Assembly: GCA_934718145.1 (NCBI GenBank)
Contig: CAKUZC010000034.1
Location: 1-8,475 of the forward strand
Source of the DNA: an uncultured Eubacteriales bacterium
Lineage (GTDB): Bacteria > Bacillota > Clostridia > Oscillospirales > Acutalibacteraceae
Direction of reading: 5' to 3'
DNA length: 8,475 nucleotides
Shown here: in pieces, positions 1-5,664 of the stretch
Numbering within the stretch: the first letter of the stretch is position 1
Layout: every line of letters starts with the position of its first letter
Position numbers and translations under genes: made by a program
Notes under the pieces: model-generated
Databases searched by the model: none
Told to the model about the DNA's origin: nothing
Seen by the model: only the letters and a program-made list of their open reading frames with translations

Positions 1-53
1 CTTTTATTATGTCTCTTATAGAAAGGAAGCTGCGTGTAAGTGATAAGCGTTAA
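1..53 (+). CDS. C-terminal end of an amino-acid ABC transporter permease (partial)
   Basis: Reading from base 3, the frame gives FIMSLIERKLRVSDKR and then TAA at 51-53. A last helix followed by an LxERRLxxSDRR-like basic tail is how polar amino-acid permeases of the GlnP/HisM family commonly end. The gene directly downstream encodes the matching ATPase, and the two overlap by 14 nt, as expected for translationally coupled subunits. Only about 16 codons are visible, so substrate and start are unknown. The other two frames stop at 19-21 and 41-43 and resemble nothing. The call rests on the tail motif plus context. Confidence 0.72.
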   Translation, partial: FIMSLIERKLRVSDKR

Positions 54-774
54 AAATCTTTATAAAGAATTTCATCAAGGAGATAAAGTTTTAAGGATAC
101 TTAATGGAATAAACGTCAACATAGAAAAGGGAGAAAAAGTTGCCATCATAGGACCGTCAGGATCGGGCAAAAGTACTTTTTTAAGGTGTCTTAACGGATT
201 GGAAGTCCCTACGAGTGGCGAAATTGAATTTGAAGGAAAAAGTATAACGGATAAAAAATGCAATATGGATGAACTTAGGAAAGACATAGGAATGGTTTTC
301 CAGCATTTTAATCTTTTTCCTCACTTGACTATCATTAAAAACATAACTTTGGCACCTGTAACACTTAAAATATACTCTCAAAAAGATGCTGAGAAAATCG
401 GATTGTCTCTTCTTGAAAAAGTGGGACTTAAGGACAAAGCTTTTGATTATCCCATAAGACTTTCAGGTGGTCAAAAACAAAGGGTTGCAATAGTTCGTTC
501 TCTTATAATGAATCCGAAAGTTATGCTTTTTGACGAACCTACTTCAGCACTTGACCCTGAAATGATTAAAGAAGTTATATCGGTAATGGCTGATATTGCT
601 AAACGAGGAATGACAATGGTAGTCGTTACTCATGAAATGAGCTTCGTAAAAAATGCGGCAAGCAGGGTTTTATTTATGGATAATGGCAAAATAATTGCTG
701 ATGAATCTCCCAGAGAGCTATTTAATAACTGCCAAAATGTAAGGGTTAGTAAATTTTTAAGTAAACTAGTGTGA
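40..774 (+). CDS. glnQ: Polar amino-acid ABC transporter ATP-binding protein (GlnQ family)
   Basis: This is the cytoplasmic ATPase that powers uptake of a polar amino acid together with the permease ending just upstream. All nucleotide-binding motifs are present in its 244 residues: Walker A GPSGSGKST (38-46), Q-loop Gln88 in VFQHFNLFPHLT, signature LSGGQKQR (141-148), Walker B VMLFDEP (161-167), D-loop SALD (169-172) and switch His198 in VVTHE. The FQHFNLFPHLT stretch and the length of about 240 residues are typical of the GlnQ/HisP/ArtP group. The GTG start at 40 has AGGAAG at 24-29 and lies inside the end of the permease gene, and the protein begins exactly where the family does (MISVKNLYKEF). 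The true substrate (Gln, Arg, His, Cys and others) cannot be told from the ATPase, so the symbol is a family label. It ends in TGA, which shows that TGA is a stop in this genome. Confidence 0.93.
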   Translation: MISVKNLYKEFHQGDKVLRILNGINVNIEKGEKVAIIGPSGSGKSTFLRCLNGLEVPTSGEIEFEGKSITDKKCNMDELRKDIGMVFQHFNLFPHLTIIKNITLAPVTLKIYSQKDAEKIGLSLLEKVGLKDKAFDYPIRLSGGQKQRVAIVRSLIMNPKVMLFDEPTSALDPEMIKEVISVMADIAKRGMTMVVVTHEMSFVKNAASRVLFMDNGKIIADESPRELFNNCQNVRVSKFLSKLV

Positions 775-799
775 AATAACTATTAAAGGGAATGCATGT

Positions 800-1225
800 A
801 TGGAAATATTATTAAAATCGGCCTTGGAAACAAGAAAATTAGGGTATCGTCTTGCTTCACAATTAAAAGGCGTTGAGACTATAGCTCTTTTTGGAGATTT
901 AGGTGTTGGAAAAACGGAATTTACCAAGGGAATTGCTGATTTTTTTGGTGTTGAAGATATGGTTTCGAGTCCTACTTTTTCAATAATGAATGAGTATAAA
1001 TGTGATAAATTCAATATTTGTCATTTTGATATGTATCGTGTACACAGTTTTGAGGATTTAGAATCGACGGGCTTTTTTGAATTTATTGATCAAAATATTG
1101 TCATTATTGAATGGAGTGAAAATGTAATAGATTTCATACCCAAAAATTGTATTAAAGCAGAACTTTGCAAAACCGATAAAGAAAACGAACGAATATTGAA
1201 ATTAGAGGGGGTAGAATTGAATTGA
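800..1225 (+). CDS. tsaE: tRNA t6A biosynthesis ATPase TsaE
   Basis: TsaE is the small ATPase of the bacterial TsaB-TsaD-TsaE machinery that puts threonylcarbamoyl on A37 of ANN-decoding tRNAs. In its 141 residues I see the P-loop GDLGVGKT (32-39), the family motif SPTF (57-60) followed by NEY, the HFDMYR motif (75-80) and the conserved EW pair (104-105). Length and order match the family. The start ATG at 800 has AAAGGG at 785-790; the ATGs at 792 and 796 are out of frame. The last bases overlap the tsaB start (TTGA at 1222-1225), so the two are probably translationally coupled. The partner tsaD is not in the window. Confidence 0.95.
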   Translation: MEILLKSALETRKLGYRLASQLKGVETIALFGDLGVGKTEFTKGIADFFGVEDMVSSPTFSIMNEYKCDKFNICHFDMYRVHSFEDLESTGFFEFIDQNIVIIEWSENVIDFIPKNCIKAELCKTDKENERILKLEGVELN

Positions 1226-1932
1226 AAATATTGGCATTGGATTCTTCTTCTCTTACCGCTTCAGTTGCTATTGTTGAAAATGGTAAGGTAATATCGGAAT
1301 TTTTTTTAAATGCAGGACTTACACACAGCGAGACTTTAGCTCCTATGATAAAATCGGTTTTTGATTGTTCTAATATTTCACCCGCTGAAATAGATCTGTA
1401 CGCTGTTACGATAGGCCCCGGTTCTTTTACAGGGCTTAGGATAGGTCTTGCGACAATAAAAGCAATGGCTTTGGCAAATAATAGACCTTGTGTAGGAATT
1501 TCTTCTCTTCATGCATTAGCGCTTAATACAGATAAGTATAAAAAAACCGTTTGTGTATGCATCGACGCTCGCAGAGGGGGGATTTATAACGCTATTTTTA
1601 ATGTTGAAAATGGAAAAATTATAAGAAAAACCCAAGACAGAGCAATTTACATTGAAGATTTAATCGTACAATTACGAAATTCGAACAATGTCGTTGAATT
1701 TATTGGAGATGGCGCTTTAATATGTTACAATGATATGGTTAGTAAATGGGGAAGCAACAATGTTTCTTTAATAGGCGAAAAAGATATGTATATTAAGTCT
1801 TCAAATGTTGGATTTTTAGCTGAAGAAATGTATCGCGAAGGAATTTTTACAGATGCATGTTCGTTAAACCCGAGTTATATAAAAATTCCTCAAGCTGAGA
1901 GGCTTTTAAACGAGAATAAATTAAAAATGTAG
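1222..1932 (+). CDS. tsaB: tRNA t6A biosynthesis scaffold protein TsaB
   Basis: TsaB is the non-catalytic ASKHA-fold partner that dimerises with TsaD in t6A synthesis. The sequence shows the N-terminal ASKHA strand ILALDSSS (3-10), HSETL (35-39) and the family hallmark GPGSFTGLRIG (65-75). At 236 residues it is full length. Translation starts at TTG 1222, overlapping the tsaE stop by 4 nt; AGAGGGGGT at 1204-1212 serves as ribosome binding site. The C-terminal region is more variable but keeps the usual closing pattern (NPSYIKIPQAER). In many Bacillota tsaB is followed by rimI and tsaD; here rpiB follows directly. Confidence 0.95.
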   Translation: MKILALDSSSLTASVAIVENGKVISEFFLNAGLTHSETLAPMIKSVFDCSNISPAEIDLYAVTIGPGSFTGLRIGLATIKAMALANNRPCVGISSLHALALNTDKYKKTVCVCIDARRGGIYNAIFNVENGKIIRKTQDRAIYIEDLIVQLRNSNNVVEFIGDGALICYNDMVSKWGSNNVSLIGEKDMYIKSSNVGFLAEEMYREGIFTDACSLNPSYIKIPQAERLLNENKLKM

Positions 1933-1941
1933 GTGAAATTA

Positions 1942-2385
1942 ATGATAGCAATAGGCTGTGACCACGCTGGATACAAGGCAAAACAAGAAATAATCAGGTA
2001 TTTTGATGAAAATAATATGCAGTACAAAGATTTTGGAACTTTTAATGAAGATTCATGTGACTATCCTTTATTTGCAAAAGCTGTAGCTGATTCTGTTGCT
2101 AAAAAAGAGAGTGATCGAGGCATAATTGTATGTGGTAGCGGTATAGGAGTTTCAATTGCTGCGAATAAGGTAAACGGTATACGAGCAGCTCTATGTTATG
2201 ACCCAAAACTTGCAGAAATGTCACGAAAGCACAATGACGCAAATGTATTGTGTTTAGCAGGAAGATACAGTAGTTTTACAACTATTTTGGATATTGTAAA
2301 AATTTTTTTGAGTACAAATTTTGAGGGTGGTAGACATCAAAAAAGAGTAGAACAGATAATAGATATAGAAAATTGTCAAAAATAA
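1942..2385 (+). CDS. rpiB: Ribose-5-phosphate isomerase B
   Basis: RpiB interconverts ribose 5-phosphate and ribulose 5-phosphate in the cytosolic pentose phosphate pathway. Seen in its 147 residues are GCDHAG (5-10), DYP (40-42), CGSGIGVSIAANK (64-76) with the catalytic Cys64, and HNDANV (97-102) with the His that helps open the sugar ring. The frame is open from a GTG at 1933, but I choose ATG 1942. AGGTGA at 1931-1936 would then be the ribosome binding site at normal spacing, and the protein starts MIAIGCDHAG as in the family. The Cys-containing CGSG loop points to RpiB rather than a LacA/LacB galactose-6-phosphate isomerase subunit, and the single-subunit context supports that. It is 9 nt behind tsaB and 19 nt ahead of upp. 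Confidence 0.94.
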   Translation: MIAIGCDHAGYKAKQEIIRYFDENNMQYKDFGTFNEDSCDYPLFAKAVADSVAKKESDRGIIVCGSGIGVSIAANKVNGIRAALCYDPKLAEMSRKHNDANVLCLAGRYSSFTTILDIVKIFLSTNFEGGRHQKRVEQIIDIENCQK

Positions 2386-2404
2386 CTAATAGGAGGACTT
2401 TAAA

Positions 2405-3043
2405 ATGTCAGAAAATCAAAATGTTATGGTAATGGATCATCCGCTTATTCAACACAAAATATCACTTCTCAGAAATAAGGAGACAAGTTCAAAGGAATTT
2501 CGAGAACTCATAAGTGAAGTTACACGTCTTATGTGTTATGAGGCACTTAGGGACTTACCATTAAAAGAAGTTGAAGTTGAAACACCGATTACAAAAACAA
2601 AAACTAAGGTTTTAGCAGAAAGACATTTGGCATTTATCCCGATTTTAAGAGCCGGTCTGGGAATGGTAGAAGGTGTAATGAGTTTAATTCCCACTGCCAG
2701 AGTAGGGCACATAGGTCTTTATCGTGATCCTAAGACTTTAAGTCCTGTAGAGTACTATTGTAAACTTCCGTGCGATATAAGTGAACGCGACGTTATAGTG
2801 CTTGACCCTATGCTTGCGACAGGTGGTTCTGCAATTGATGCTATTTCAAGTATAAAAAAGCAAAATCCGAAAACAATTAAATTTATGTGCATTTTATCTT
2901 CGCCACAAGGTATAGAAGCTTTGACAAAAGTTCATCCTGATGTAAAAATATATTGTGCCGCGAAAGATACCGGTTTGAATGAACATGGATATATAGTCCC
3001 GGGTTTGGGAGATGCCGGAGACAGAATTTTCGGAACAAAATAA
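2405..3043 (+). CDS. upp: Uracil phosphoribosyltransferase
   Basis: This enzyme makes UMP from uracil and PRPP in pyrimidine salvage. The 212-residue protein has the conserved ILRAGLGM (80-87), the PRPP-binding loop [10 protein letters not shown] (134-143) and the C-terminal uracil-binding segment [18 protein letters not shown] (190-207), ending FGTK as the family does. Length is close to the usual value of about 208. AGGAGG at 2391-2396 lies 8 nt before the ATG. It follows rpiB by 19 nt; an rpiB-upp pair is common in Bacillota and fits, since ribose 5-phosphate is the precursor of PRPP. No attenuator or PyrR-type leader is visible in front of it, so it is probably read from the upstream promoter. 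Confidence 0.97.
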   Translation: MSENQNVMVMDHPLIQHKISLLRNKETSSKEFRELISEVTRLMCYEALRDLPLKEVEVETPITKTKTKVLAERHLAFIPILRAGLGMVEGVMSLIPTARVGHIGLYRDPKTLSPVEYYCKLPCDISERDVIVLDPMLATGGSAIDAISSIKKQNPKTIKFMCILSSPQGIEALTKVHPDVKIYCAAKDTGLNEHGYIVPGLGDAGDRIFGTK

Positions 3044-3073
3044 AGTTATTTTAGGAAAAGGAAAAGTTTTTAT

Positions 3074-3547
3074 ATGGGAAATATAAAAGATGCTATATGG
3101 AGATTTGTAAAACGTTACAGGAAGTATGCGTTGTTTTTTTGTGATTTTATTATATGGAATTTATCATTTTATATTTCTTTTGCAATAAACAAAAACAGTT
3201 TGACTTTTATTACAGTAGACAATATTTTTTTGAAATATCTTTTAATGGTGAATATATGTTTTTCAATTGTCTTCATTGCGTTTAAACTGTACGATAAAAT
3301 ATGGAGATATGCAGAAGCAGAGGATTTTTTCTATGCTGCTTTTGCAACTTTTTGCGCCAATGTATTGTTCTTTTTGGTAACGATTTTAAGCTCTGTAAGA
3401 ATGAGTCCCAGAATGTATTTTATATTTCTTATAACTTCGATTTTAAGTATATTTATGTTCAGAGTTTTGTATCGAGTAAATCGTCTTATTGATAACGTTT
3501 CCAATGAAGATATAATAGGCAAAAAAAGAATGCTTATAGTGGGTTGA
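3074..3547 (+). CDS. N-terminal membrane half of the dehydratase, up to the TGA
   Basis: If TGA is a stop, this is a 157-residue membrane protein with no catalytic part. Hydrophobic segments lie at about 18-38, 52-72, 85-106 and 113-133, the four-helix anchor of PglF/WbpM-type enzymes. The family signature YDKIWRYAEAEDF (73-85) lies after the second helix, and SPRMYFI begins the fourth. The frame ends right after MLIVG, the first beta strand of the Rossmann domain, so the fragment stops in mid-fold. ATG 3074 is preceded by AGGAAAAGG (3053-3061) at slightly long spacing. Confidence 0.75.
   Translation: MGNIKDAIWRFVKRYRKYALFFCDFIIWNLSFYISFAINKNSLTFITVDNIFLKYLLMVNICFSIVFIAFKLYDKIWRYAEAEDFFYAAFATFCANVLFFLVTILSSVRMSPRMYFIFLITSILSIFMFRVLYRVNRLIDNVSNEDIIGKKRMLIVG
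3545..3547 (+). other. In-frame TGA interrupting the dehydratase
   Basis: TGA at codon 158 lies between Gly157 and Gly159 of the first glycine-rich nucleotide-binding loop, in the context GGT-TGA-GGC. The frames before and after are the same (3569 minus 3074 is divisible by three). TGA is a true stop for glnQ, tsaE and this same gene's end, so a genome-wide TGA reassignment is not supported. Confidence 0.9.
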
Positions 3548-3568
3548 GGCGACTCCACAGCTCTTGTT

Positions 3569-4960
3569 TTGAAGGAAATTTTTAGACACTCTTCGAGTGA
3601 GTATTTACCCGTTGCAATAGTGGATGATGACGGAGAAAAAATCGGTCGTAAACTTATGGGGGTAAAAATAGAAGGAAATACAGAACAAATACCTGAAATT
3701 TGTGAAAAATTCAAGATAGAAGTAATACTGTTTTCCATTAATTCGATATCTGTTTCTAATAGAAGACGTATATTGGATATTTGCGCAAAAACCAATCTTG
3801 AAATGCGTATAATACCTAATATCTACGATACAATTACTTCCGGAAATCCCATATCTGCGGCTATACGTAAAATAAGAGTGGAAGATTTGCTTGGACGTGA
3901 ACCTATAATTTTTGATGAAAATCAATATGGCGATTATCTGATAGGAAAAACCGTTTTAGTAACCGGAGGCGGAGGATCTATAGGTTCTGAGCTTTGCCGT
4001 CAAATAGCAAAATTAAAACCTAAAAGACTTATCATATTGGATATTTATGAAAATAATGCATATGAAATACAGCAAGAGCTTAAAATGAAATATGCCGATA
4101 ATTTAAATTTATCTGTAGAAATAGCTACAATATGTGATGAAAAAGAACTTGAAGACATATTTAAAAAAGAGAAAATAGATGTTGTATTTCATGCCGCTGC
4201 TCATAAACACGTTCCTTTAATGGAAAAAAATATAGAAGAAGCGGTAAAAAACAATGTTTTCGGAACACTCAATGTTTTGGAGCTGTCTGATAAATATAAA
4301 GTCAAAAAATTTGTTCAAATATCAACAGACAAAGCAGTTAATCCGACAAATATTATGGGAGCAACTAAACGTATATGTGAAATGCTTGTTCAAATGAAAA
4401 GTCGAGAAAGCAAAACAGAGTTTGTTGCTGTAAGATTCGGAAACGTTCTCGGTTCAAATGGTTCTGTTATACCTCTTTTTGAAGAACAAATAAAAAAGAT
4501 GGGTCCTGTTACTGTCACACATCCGGAAATAATACGATATTTTATGACTATTCCAGAAGCAGTTTCGTTGGTGCTTACTGCAGGTGGGCTTGCCAAAGGT
4601 GGAGAGATATTTGTGTTGGATATGGGTGCACCTGTTAAAATAAAAGATTTAGCAGAAAATCTTATACGTCTTTCCGGATTTGTCCCCGGTGAGGATATAA
4701 AAATAGAATATACAGGTTTAAGACCGGGCGAAAAGCTTTATGAAGAGCTTTTGATGGACGAAGAGGGAATTCAAAAAACTGAAAATAAGAAAATTTATAT
4801 AGGCCATCCTATAGATGTTGATGCACAACATTTGAGAAGTGAATTGAAAGAGCTGAGAGTACTTTGTGATAATGAAAATAACGAAAAAATAGAAAAAAAG
4901 ATTTTAGAAATAGTTCCGACTTTTACACACGAACTGTCAAAAAATCAACAACAAACTTGA
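3569..4960 (+). CDS. C-terminal dehydratase half, downstream of the TGA
   Basis: This is the part of the interrupted gene that holds the catalytic domain, numbered here from ATG 3074. It has the NAD-binding loop TGGGGSIGSE (297-306), then HAAAHKHVPLMEKN and the catalytic block STDKAVNPTNIMGATKR, with Thr418, Met428 and Lys432. The T-x9-M-x3-K spacing with Met in place of the usual SDR Tyr is that of PglF/WbpM-type UDP-GlcNAc 4,6-dehydratases, unlike the Tyr of FlaA1/PseB. RFGNVLGSNGSVIPLF and GLRPGEKLYEELL are also family hallmarks. No good independent start exists. TTG 3569 has no ribosome binding site, and ATG 3656 has only a distant GGAG (3632-3635), though starting there would spare the whole SDR domain. 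Separate translation is therefore doubtful. Confidence 0.75.
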   Translation: MKEIFRHSSSEYLPVAIVDDDGEKIGRKLMGVKIEGNTEQIPEICEKFKIEVILFSINSISVSNRRRILDICAKTNLEMRIIPNIYDTITSGNPISAAIRKIRVEDLLGREPIIFDENQYGDYLIGKTVLVTGGGGSIGSELCRQIAKLKPKRLIILDIYENNAYEIQQELKMKYADNLNLSVEIATICDEKELEDIFKKEKIDVVFHAAAHKHVPLMEKNIEEAVKNNVFGTLNVLELSDKYKVKKFVQISTDKAVNPTNIMGATKRICEMLVQMKSRESKTEFVAVRFGNVLGSNGSVIPLFEEQIKKMGPVTVTHPEIIRYFMTIPEAVSLVLTAGGLAKGGEIFVLDMGAPVKIKDLAENLIRLSGFVPGEDIKIEYTGLRPGEKLYEELLMDEEGIQKTENKKIYIGHPIDVDAQHLRSELKELRVLCDNENNEKIEKKILEIVPTFTHELSKNQQQT

Positions 4961-4992
4961 GTGGTAAGGTGAATTCTTGACCACTCATTTTT
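4958..4992 (+). terminator. Rho-independent terminator after the dehydratase
   Basis: TGAGTGGT (4958-4965) pairs perfectly with ACCACTCA (4980-4987), and AAG/CTT can extend the stem inward around a small loop. TTTTT (4988-4992) follows on the + strand. The TGA stop codon of the dehydratase is the first part of the 5' arm. On the minus strand the same hairpin is followed by the weaker AGTTTGTTG, so it may also help end rnhA transcription, which converges on it. Confidence 0.85.
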
Positions 4993-5017
4993 GTTGAAAA
5001 TATTTTTAAAATTTATA

Positions 5018-5464
5018 TTAATTATCAGCCATTAAACTTTTTATAGCGCTTGTGGCGAGTTTGTCACACAGTTCATTTTCGGGATGACCTGCATGTCCTT
5101 TAATCCATGTGAAATCGAGAGTATGAATTTGAGAAAGATTAATTAATTTTTCCCATAAATCAGAATTTAAGGCGGGTTTTCCGTCGCTTTTTTTCCAACC
5201 TCTTTTTTTCCACGATATAGCCCAGCCTTTTGCCATAGAATCACATACATAACGTGAATCAGTGTACACCTTTATTTTGCACGGTTCTTTGAGCATTTCT
5301 AAAGCTTTTATTAACGCTGTTATTTCCATGCGATTATTGGTGGTATTTGATTCGGCCCCAGAAATTTGTTTTTGGAAATTATTGTATTTTAAAACCGCTC
5401 CCCATCCTCCGGGACCTGGATTTCCGCTACATGCTCCATCTGTGTATATCTCTATGTTTTTCAT
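5018..5464 (-). CDS. rnhA: Ribonuclease HI
   Basis: RNase HI cuts the RNA strand of RNA-DNA hybrids, clearing R-loops and primer remnants. The 148-residue protein has the full active site: Asp9 in YTDGACSGNPGPGG, Glu47 in NNRMEIT, Asp69 in VYTDSRYV and Asp134 in NELCDKLA, with His124 in the flexible loop WIKGHAGH. The basic Trp-rich handle region (GWAISWKKRGWKK, 80-92) is present, marking the classical bacterial type that binds hybrids without an extra hybrid-binding domain. On the minus strand AAGGAG (complement of 5474-5479) precedes the ATG by 9 nt. The gene is a lone minus-strand unit, convergent with the dehydratase and divergent from rnj. I see no clear consensus promoter for it in the shared gap. 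Confidence 0.97.
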   Translation of the reverse strand: MKNIEIYTDGACSGNPGPGGWGAVLKYNNFQKQISGAESNTTNNRMEITALIKALEMLKEPCKIKVYTDSRYVCDSMAKGWAISWKKRGWKKSDGKPALNSDLWEKLINLSQIHTLDFTWIKGHAGHPENELCDKLATSAIKSLMADN

Positions 5465-5505
5465 TATTTAGCGCTCCTTATATATGGTTAATTTTGGAAT
5501 TTTCG

Positions 5506-5534
5506 TTGACATTGGAAAAAAAGTAAGCTATAAT
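5506..5534 (+). promoter_or_regulatory. Consensus sigma-A promoter for rnj
   Basis: TTGACA (5506-5511), a 17-nt spacer and TATAAT (5529-5534) match the housekeeping consensus at all twelve positions with ideal spacing. Transcription would start near 5541. It points at rnj and lies roughly 40 nt upstream of the rnhA start on the other strand. No operator-like repeat overlaps it. Confidence 0.92.
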
Positions 5535-5540
5535 TGAACT

Positions 5541-5664
5541 AATATTTAATGTGCGGGATTATTTTTGATTATTATTCGGATAAATTGAAGTATTTTTATA
5601 TCGAAGTTCAGAACTTTCTGAGCGTATTTTCTTTATTATATTTAAAATTTAGGAGGTAATTTAA
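5541..5664 (+). promoter_or_regulatory. Structured 5' leader of rnj
   Basis: The leader from the predicted start to the rnj codon is about 124 nt and has no coding frame of note. Hairpin A pairs TTCGG-ATAAA (5575-5584) with TTTAT-A-TCGAA (5595-5605), giving 10 pairs with one bulge and one G-U. Hairpin B pairs GTTCAGA (5606-5612) with TCTGAGC (5617-5623), giving 7 pairs with one G-U and a 4-nt loop. The two abut exactly at 5605/5606 and are followed by a U-rich stretch. It matches no riboswitch class I know. The pairing is by eye, not from an energy calculation. Confidence 0.45.

Larger units (their letters stand above)
3074..4960 (+). pseudogene. Membrane-anchored nucleotide-sugar 4,6-dehydratase (CapD/WbpM/PglF family), interrupted by one in-frame TGA
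   Basis: Read through the TGA at codon 158, this is one 628-residue protein of normal family length. Its order is four membrane helices, a first Rossmann-like domain (CoA_binding_3 type), then an extended SDR catalytic domain. Homology is continuous across the stop: IVG, the TGA, then GDSTALVLKEI corresponds to the family pattern IVGxGDAGxxxxxEI, with the stop replacing only the x of the first glycine loop. No other stop or frameshift occurs in the following 470 codons, so the lesion is recent, a base-calling error, or tolerated by readthrough. Family members dehydrate UDP-GlcNAc-type sugars for capsule, O-antigen or protein glycosylation at the inner face of the membrane. The gene sits 30 nt after upp and is last in its operon. 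GGA (Gly) to TGA would need one base change. Confidence 0.8.

Noticed and set aside
1933..1941. GTG 1933 as the start of rpiB
   Set aside because: This GTG is part of the AGGTGA that serves ATG 1942, and starting at 1942 matches the conserved N-terminus of the family.
2386..2404. Riboswitch or attenuator before upp
   Set aside because: Only 19 nt separate rpiB and upp, just enough for the ribosome binding site.
3545..3600. Selenocysteine insertion at the TGA
   Set aside because: The bases just after the TGA do not fold into a bacterial SECIS-like stem with its loop about 15-25 nt downstream. The clear small stem CACTC-TTC-GAGTG (3587-3599) is too far away. A Sec in a glycine loop of a Rossmann fold has no family precedent known to me. 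A bSECISearch run and a check for selABC in the genome would settle it.
3331..3795. Minus-strand open frame of 154 codons across the dehydratase TGA
   Set aside because: It is a shadow of the + strand gene: it covers both coding halves, has no ribosome binding site worth noting and resembles no known protein.
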